DNA of 8,656 bases from NCBI GenBank assembly GCA_900552925.1, contig USBH01000065.1, positions 1 through 8,656 of the forward strand. The letters are read 5' to 3'. This stretch comes from an uncultured Oscillospiraceae bacterium (GTDB taxonomy: Bacteria; Bacillota; Clostridia; Oscillospirales; Acutalibacteraceae). Numbering within the stretch: the stretch's first letter is position 1; each line of letters starts with the position of its first letter. Position numbers and translations under genes: made by a program. This document shows, piece by piece, positions 6,161-8,656 of this stretch. The notes beneath the pieces were generated by a model. The model saw nothing but the letters and a program-made list of their open reading frames with translations, was not told the DNA's origin and did not search any database.

Positions 6161-7537
6161 TTACTCGTTCAATATCTGAAAATCCTCGCACACGGCGCGG
6201 ATCAGCGCGCTGTCCTCCGAAAGGGAGGGGTCGAGCACCGTCAGCACATAGATCCGTCCGCCCATGCCGCTCAGATAAATTTCGTCTTCCTTTTCCTCTT
6301 CCCCGCGCTCGGCCCACGCCTCCTCGGAGTAGACCGTTATCGAGAAGAGGTCCTCGCGGCCGATCGGCCCGGCCCCCATGCGCTCATAGCGGAAAAAGGT
6401 GGAGGTCCGCGTGACCGAATCGTTCGCGCAGGCGAGCAGCGACTCGCTTTCGGGCAGCACGACGATGTAGTTTTCCGCCGTGTTGATGATGCTGCTGCAC
6501 ACGGGCGTCAGCGTGTTGTCCGAAAGGCTGTATGTATTCCACGTGACCGTGTAGGCGGTCGAGTCCGCCGCGCCGCCCTCGGCCGGCTCCATCACGAGCG
6601 CCGCCGTCGGCAGCTCGGTCACGCCGTCGCCGTTGATGTCGCGCGCGGAGACGGACACCGCCGTGTCCCGGTCGGTGGGGTTCACGGCCCCCGACTCCGA
6701 CAGCGGCGCGAGCAGCCGCTCGGCGACCTCGTCGTAACCGACGACCTGCGTCACCATGCGCCCGTCCGCCTTGACGCCGTCGAGCACGACGGCGCTGCGC
6801 GCGGTGTTGATCTGCGTGAACAGCGCGCCGGAATAGCGCGTCACCGCCGAGTCGAGCGGCACGGTCAGCGCCACGTACGGCTGCTCGCCGTCGAACCGGT
6901 ACAGCCGCCCGAGCGGCGCCGTCACGGTCTCCTCACCGGAGCCCGCCTGCGCCGTGCTCAGCACGAACAGCTCCTGCACGCTGTCGCCGTCGAAGTCCGT
7001 CAGCAGCATTTCGCTGTAGGTCACGGCGTTCATCGAGAGCTCCCGCACGCTGCCGGACTCGATGCTGTAGACCGAAACGCTGGCCGTCGCGGTCTGCGGG
7101 TCGCCCCAGCCGACGACGACCTCCTCCGTGCCGTCCCCGGTCAGGTCGCCGAAGAACACGCGGTCCACCTGCGTCGCCGCCGAGGTGAACTGCGCGAGCG
7201 AGTACCAGGCGCCGTCGGCGTCCTTCGTCATGAACTGCAGGCGTATGCCGCCCGCGTCGCCGTTGGCGCAGAAGCCGGCCACCTCCGCGACGCCGTCGCC
7301 GTTGAGGTCGCGCGAGATGATCGCGGAGCGGTAATCGCCGTTTTTCGGGTAGATCAGCGTCACGTCGCTTTCCTCGCCGCACATCAGCGTGTAGATCGCC
7401 TGCCGGTCCGCCGTCGTCCGCGGGGGGGACATCAGCGCCTGCGCGTCCAGCCCCGTGATCTCCCCGCAGGCCGACAGCGACGCCGCCAGCACGGCGCACG
7501 TCAGCAGAGCCGTTATTTTCCTGAGCGTCCGCCGCAC
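6161..7537 (-). CDS. Lipoprotein with four FG-GAP/VCBS-like calcium-loop repeats
   Basis: This is a 458-residue predicted lipoprotein of unknown function. The N-terminus is a signal peptide (RRTLRK positive end, hydrophobic core) with lipobox LSAC, so Cys24 would be lipid-anchored outside the membrane. Four Asp-rich loops of the FG-GAP/VCBS type follow: DLNGDGVAE (77-85), DLTGDGTEE (131-139), DFDGDSVQE (181-189) and DINGDGVTE (300-308). Such loops bind Ca2+ and join blades of a beta-propeller in known families; here the propeller is inferred. The third loop lacks the usual Gly after the second DxD position. The start is GTG at 7537: AGGAGGT (7545-7551) lies 7 bases before it, and the predicted promoter at 7640-7668 rules out the longer ATG-started frame. 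It heads the transcript with the response regulator 20 bases on, suggesting a role in signal input to the kinase. No enzyme motif was recognised. Confidence 0.85.
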   Translation of the reverse strand: MRRTLRKITALLTCAVLAASLSACGEITGLDAQALMSPPRTTADRQAIYTLMCGEESDVTLIYPKNGDYRSAIISRDLNGDGVAEVAGFCANGDAGGIRLQFMTKDADGAWYSLAQFTSAATQVDRVFFGDLTGDGTEEVVVGWGDPQTATASVSVYSIESGSVRELSMNAVTYSEMLLTDFDGDSVQELFVLSTAQAGSGEETVTAPLGRLYRFDGEQPYVALTVPLDSAVTRYSGALFTQINTARSAVVLDGVKADGRMVTQVVGYDEVAERLLAPLSESGAVNPTDRDTAVSVSARDINGDGVTELPTAALVMEPAEGGAADSTAYTVTWNTYSLSDNTLTPVCSSIINTAENYIVVLPESESLLACANDSVTRTSTFFRYERMGAGPIGREDLFSITVYSEEAWAERGEEEKEDEIYLSGMGGRIYVLTVLDPSLSEDSALIRAVCEDFQILNE

Positions 7538-7544
7538 GGCCGCC

Positions 7545-7551
7545 ACCTCCT
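7545..7551 (-). promoter_or_regulatory. Shine-Dalgarno AGGAGGT deciding the GTG start of the FG-GAP lipoprotein
   Basis: Minus-strand AGGAGGT is a near-perfect anti-16S match 7 bases before GTG 7537. There is no ATG nearby, and a signal peptide begins exactly at this GTG, so the site fixes an unconventional start that automated callers may miss in favour of the ATG at 7696. Confidence 0.85.
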
Positions 7552-7568
7552 GCACTGGATATTCGCCC

Positions 7569-7594
7569 GGGCGACGCGCCCTGCGCAGATGCGC
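7569..7594 (-). other. Structured 5' leader of the lipoprotein transcript
   Basis: The roughly 95-base leader predicted between the transcription start (about 7633) and GTG 7537 is GC-rich and holds two neighbouring small hairpins: GGGCG/CGCCC around a 3-base loop (7569-7573 with 7577-7581) and GCGC/GCGC around a 4-base loop (7583-7594). The left hairpin competes with a 10-base palindrome at 7564-7573, close to the ribosome binding site. No known riboswitch class is recognised. Confidence 0.25.
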
Positions 7595-7639
7595 CGCCCG
7601 GCCCGGATCCCAAACGGCCGCACCGGGCCATTTTCCTAC

Positions 7640-7668
7640 AGTATACCATACTCCCCGCGCCGCCGCAA
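7640..7668 (-). promoter_or_regulatory. Sigma-A-type promoter of the lipoprotein-RR-HK transcript
   Basis: On the minus strand, TTGCGG (7663-7668) is followed after 17 bases by TATACT (7640-7645), with TG one base before the -10 (extended -10, TGGTATACT). Transcription would start near 7633, leaving a leader of about 95 bases before the GTG start. The -10 matches the consensus at five of six positions; the -35 is weaker. This is the only clear promoter seen for the six-gene leftward run. Confidence 0.75.
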
Positions 7669-7696
7669 GGTTTACGCCGGCCATTTCCGGGCGCAC

Positions 7697-7711
7697 AAAA
7701 TTATTAAATTT
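7697..7711. promoter_or_regulatory. A/T-rich block between divergent promoters (possible UP element or operator)
   Basis: Fifteen consecutive A/T bases stand out in very GC-rich DNA. Relative to the predicted rightward start (about 7758) they lie at about -61 to -47, where an UP element would contact RNA polymerase alpha subunits. The block contains AAATTTCT (7706-7713), repeated at 7748-7755, exactly 42 bases away. Function is inferred. Confidence 0.35.
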
Positions 7712-7722
7712 CTGTTACGGCA

Positions 7723-7751
7723 TTGTGCTGCGCGGCCGCGCGTGGTAAAAT
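7723..7751 (+). promoter_or_regulatory. Sigma-A-type promoter of the VanZ-lipoprotein transcript
   Basis: TTGTGC (7723-7728) and TAAAAT (7746-7751) are separated by 17 bases, with TG one base before the -10 (TGGTAAAAT, extended -10). Transcription would start near 7758, leaving about 25 bases of leader before TTG 7784. A start at ATG 7760 would be almost leaderless and is disfavoured by this placement. Confidence 0.6.
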
Positions 7752-7783
7752 TTCTATAAATGCACGGCAAAGGAGGCTGCGCC

Positions 7784-8260
7784 TTGGAAGCACAAAACCG
7801 AATACGGCGCAACCGGCGCACGGGCCTCGTCCTCGGGGTGCTGATCGGGCTGACGCTCGCGTTCATCTGGGGCAATTCGCTGCAGAGCGGCGCCGCCTCG
7901 GGCGCGATGAGCGGCTCGCTGCGCGCGTGGCTCGAGCAGCTTCTGCACGTGCCGGTCGACGAATTTCTGCTGCGCAAGGCGGCCCATTTTTCGGAGTACG
8001 CCCTGCTCGGCGCCGAGCTTTCCCTGCTTTTGAACCTCCTATTGGACCGAAACGGCAGGCCGCTCGCGCGCGGCCGCCGGCTGCTCGACTTTCCGGTGCT
8101 CGGCTTTTTTGCCGCCGCCATCGACGAGACGATCCAGATCTTCAGCGGGCGCGGCTCGTCCCTGCTCGACGTCTGGCTCGACACCGCCGGCTGCCTGACC
8201 GGCTTTTTCCTCATCTTTCTGATTTTTTGCACGGTAAGGAGCAAACGACATGAGAAATAA
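7784..8260 (+). CDS. VanZ-family membrane protein
   Basis: This is a 158-residue VanZ-like membrane protein. VanZ itself gives low-level teicoplanin resistance, but most family members are unlinked to van genes and have unknown roles at the cell envelope; no van genes are present here, so resistance should not be assumed. Family marks: WGNSLQSG (29-36) after the first helix, RKAAHFSEYALLG (64-76), DETIQIFSGRGSS (114-126) and DVWLDTAGCLTG (129-140), with about four hydrophobic segments (13-28, 70-88, 103-119, 135-151) and a basic tail. The start is taken as TTG 7784 because AGGAGG (7771-7776) lies 7 bases before it; an in-frame ATG at 7760 has no ribosome binding site and lies at the predicted transcription start. 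It overlaps the next gene by 11 bases, so the two are probably translationally coupled. Confidence 0.9.
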   Translation: MEAQNRIRRNRRTGLVLGVLIGLTLAFIWGNSLQSGAASGAMSGSLRAWLEQLLHVPVDEFLLRKAAHFSEYALLGAELSLLLNLLLDRNGRPLARGRRLLDFPVLGFFAAAIDETIQIFSGRGSSLLDVWLDTAGCLTGFFLIFLIFCTVRSKRHEK

Positions 8261-8608
8261 CCACCGGCTACCCTTTCTGCTGACCGCCCTGATGCTCGTC
8301 TTCTGCATCGCGTTGACCGGCTGTTCCGGCCGCCGCAGCGTGACCGCCGAGGACTTCACCGCCGCCTGCGAGACCGCGGGCTTCACAGCGACCGACAGCA
8401 TCGCGGATTTCGACACCTCGACCATTCTGACGGCACTGACCGTCAGCGAGGAAAACGCGAGCGCCGGCTTCTTCATCTTCGCCGCCTCGGACACGGCCCG
8501 CTCCAACTACGCGCAGATGCTCAGCGGCGTCAAGACCGGGCAGAGCGGCGAGCGGTTCGTCGACTCCAGCGAGTACAACCGCTTCTATTTCAGCGACGAC
8601 AGCACGAC
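8250..8608 (+). CDS. Small lipoprotein of unknown function, C-terminus cut by contig end
   Basis: About 119 genomic codons are present. The N-terminus is a lipoprotein signal peptide: basic RNNHR, a hydrophobic core (LPFLLTALMLVFCIAL) and lipobox LTGC with Cys25. The rest reads like an unnamed clostridial lipoprotein type: a short DFTAACETAGFTATD segment (an EDF...AxxAGF opening) followed by alternating hydrophobic and polar strands (ASAGFFIFAASDTARSNYAQM). No catalytic motif was recognised. ATG 8250 is preceded by AAGGAG (8236-8241) at 8 bases and overlaps the VanZ gene by 11 bases. The final residues of the open frame (CLLYTSPSPRDCS) are adapter, so true length and stop are unknown. Confidence 0.82.
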
Positions 8609-8656
8609 CTGTCTCTTATACACATCTCCGAGCCCACGAGACTGCAGCTAATCTCG
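8609..8656. other. Nextera/Tn5 sequencing adapter with i7 index and P7 start (artefact)
   Basis: Bases 8609-8642 are the reverse complement of the Nextera read-2 adapter, beginning with the 19-base Tn5 mosaic end. Bases 8643-8650 (TGCAGCTA) are an 8-base i7 index, and 8651-8656 (ATCTCG) begin the Illumina P7 sequence. Genomic sequence ends at about 8608. Confidence 0.98.

Noticed and set aside
6141..6317. Longer N-terminus for the response regulator, starting at 6317.
   Set aside because: The extra 59 residues lie within the lipoprotein coding region in another frame, lack similarity to receivers, and MRKILVAEDE at 6140 has its own ribosome binding site.
7497..7696. ATG at 7696 as the start of the FG-GAP lipoprotein.
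   Set aside because: It lies upstream of the predicted promoter, lacks a good ribosome binding site, and would bury the signal peptide; GTG 7537 with AGGAGGT fits better.
7784..8260. Vancomycin/teicoplanin resistance locus, because of the VanZ-family protein.
   Set aside because: No vanH, vanA/B-type ligase or vanX gene is present, and most VanZ-like proteins are not resistance genes.
1..8651. Perfect 43-base terminal inverted repeat with Tn5 mosaic ends, as if the window were a composite transposon or linear replicon.
   Set aside because: The repeat contains the Illumina index and P7 sequence; there is no transposase gene, and the Tn5 ends come from library tagmentation.
1..8656. CRISPR arrays, tRNA or rRNA genes, prophage or insertion sequence genes.
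   Set aside because: No regularly spaced repeats, no tRNA-like cloverleaf or rRNA motifs, and no transposase or integrase motifs were seen.

Overview
The window is a GC-rich (well above 60 % by eye) bacterial chromosomal fragment, most likely from an uncultured gut-type clostridium (Oscillospiraceae/Ruminococcaceae-like Firmicutes). I infer this from the DUF1385-prmC pair, the Gram-positive style lipoproteins, strong AGGAGG-type ribosome binding sites, sigma-A-like promoters, a VanZ-family protein and MATE pumps of clostridial type. The species cannot be named from the sequence. Only about bases 44-8608 are genomic. Both ends are Illumina Nextera (Tn5) read-2 adapter plus an i7 index, so the two outermost genes are cut off and the last residues of their open frames (LYTSPSPRD) are adapter translated as protein.

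Layout. A divergent intergenic region (7538-7783) holds two outward-facing promoters. To the right (+ strand) lie a VanZ-family membrane protein starting at TTG and, overlapping it by 11 bases, a small lipoprotein that is cut by the contig end. To the left (- strand) runs one tightly spaced run of genes. It begins with a GTG-started lipoprotein carrying four FG-GAP/VCBS-like Asp-rich calcium loops, followed by an OmpR-family response regulator, a membrane histidine kinase with an extracytoplasmic Cache-like region and HAMP domain, a DUF1385 (YqhQ-like) membrane protein, prmC (release-factor glutamine methyltransferase, ATGA overlap with DUF1385), and a small Dabb-family protein. A probable intrinsic terminator (1651-1680) closes this run. 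Further left on the same strand is a tandem pair of MATE efflux pumps, the second truncated.

How the genes may work together. The kinase and response regulator form a classical two-component system. The calcium-loop lipoprotein is the first gene of the transcript and would sit on the same side of the membrane as the kinase sensor region, so it is a plausible accessory sensor; this is inference. DUF1385 and prmC look like a housekeeping pair transcribed downstream of it. The usual partner of prmC, prfA, is absent: a Dabb gene occupies the next position. There is no CRISPR array, no rRNA or tRNA gene, and no genuine transposon. The perfect 43-base terminal inverted repeat is a library artefact, not a mobile element.
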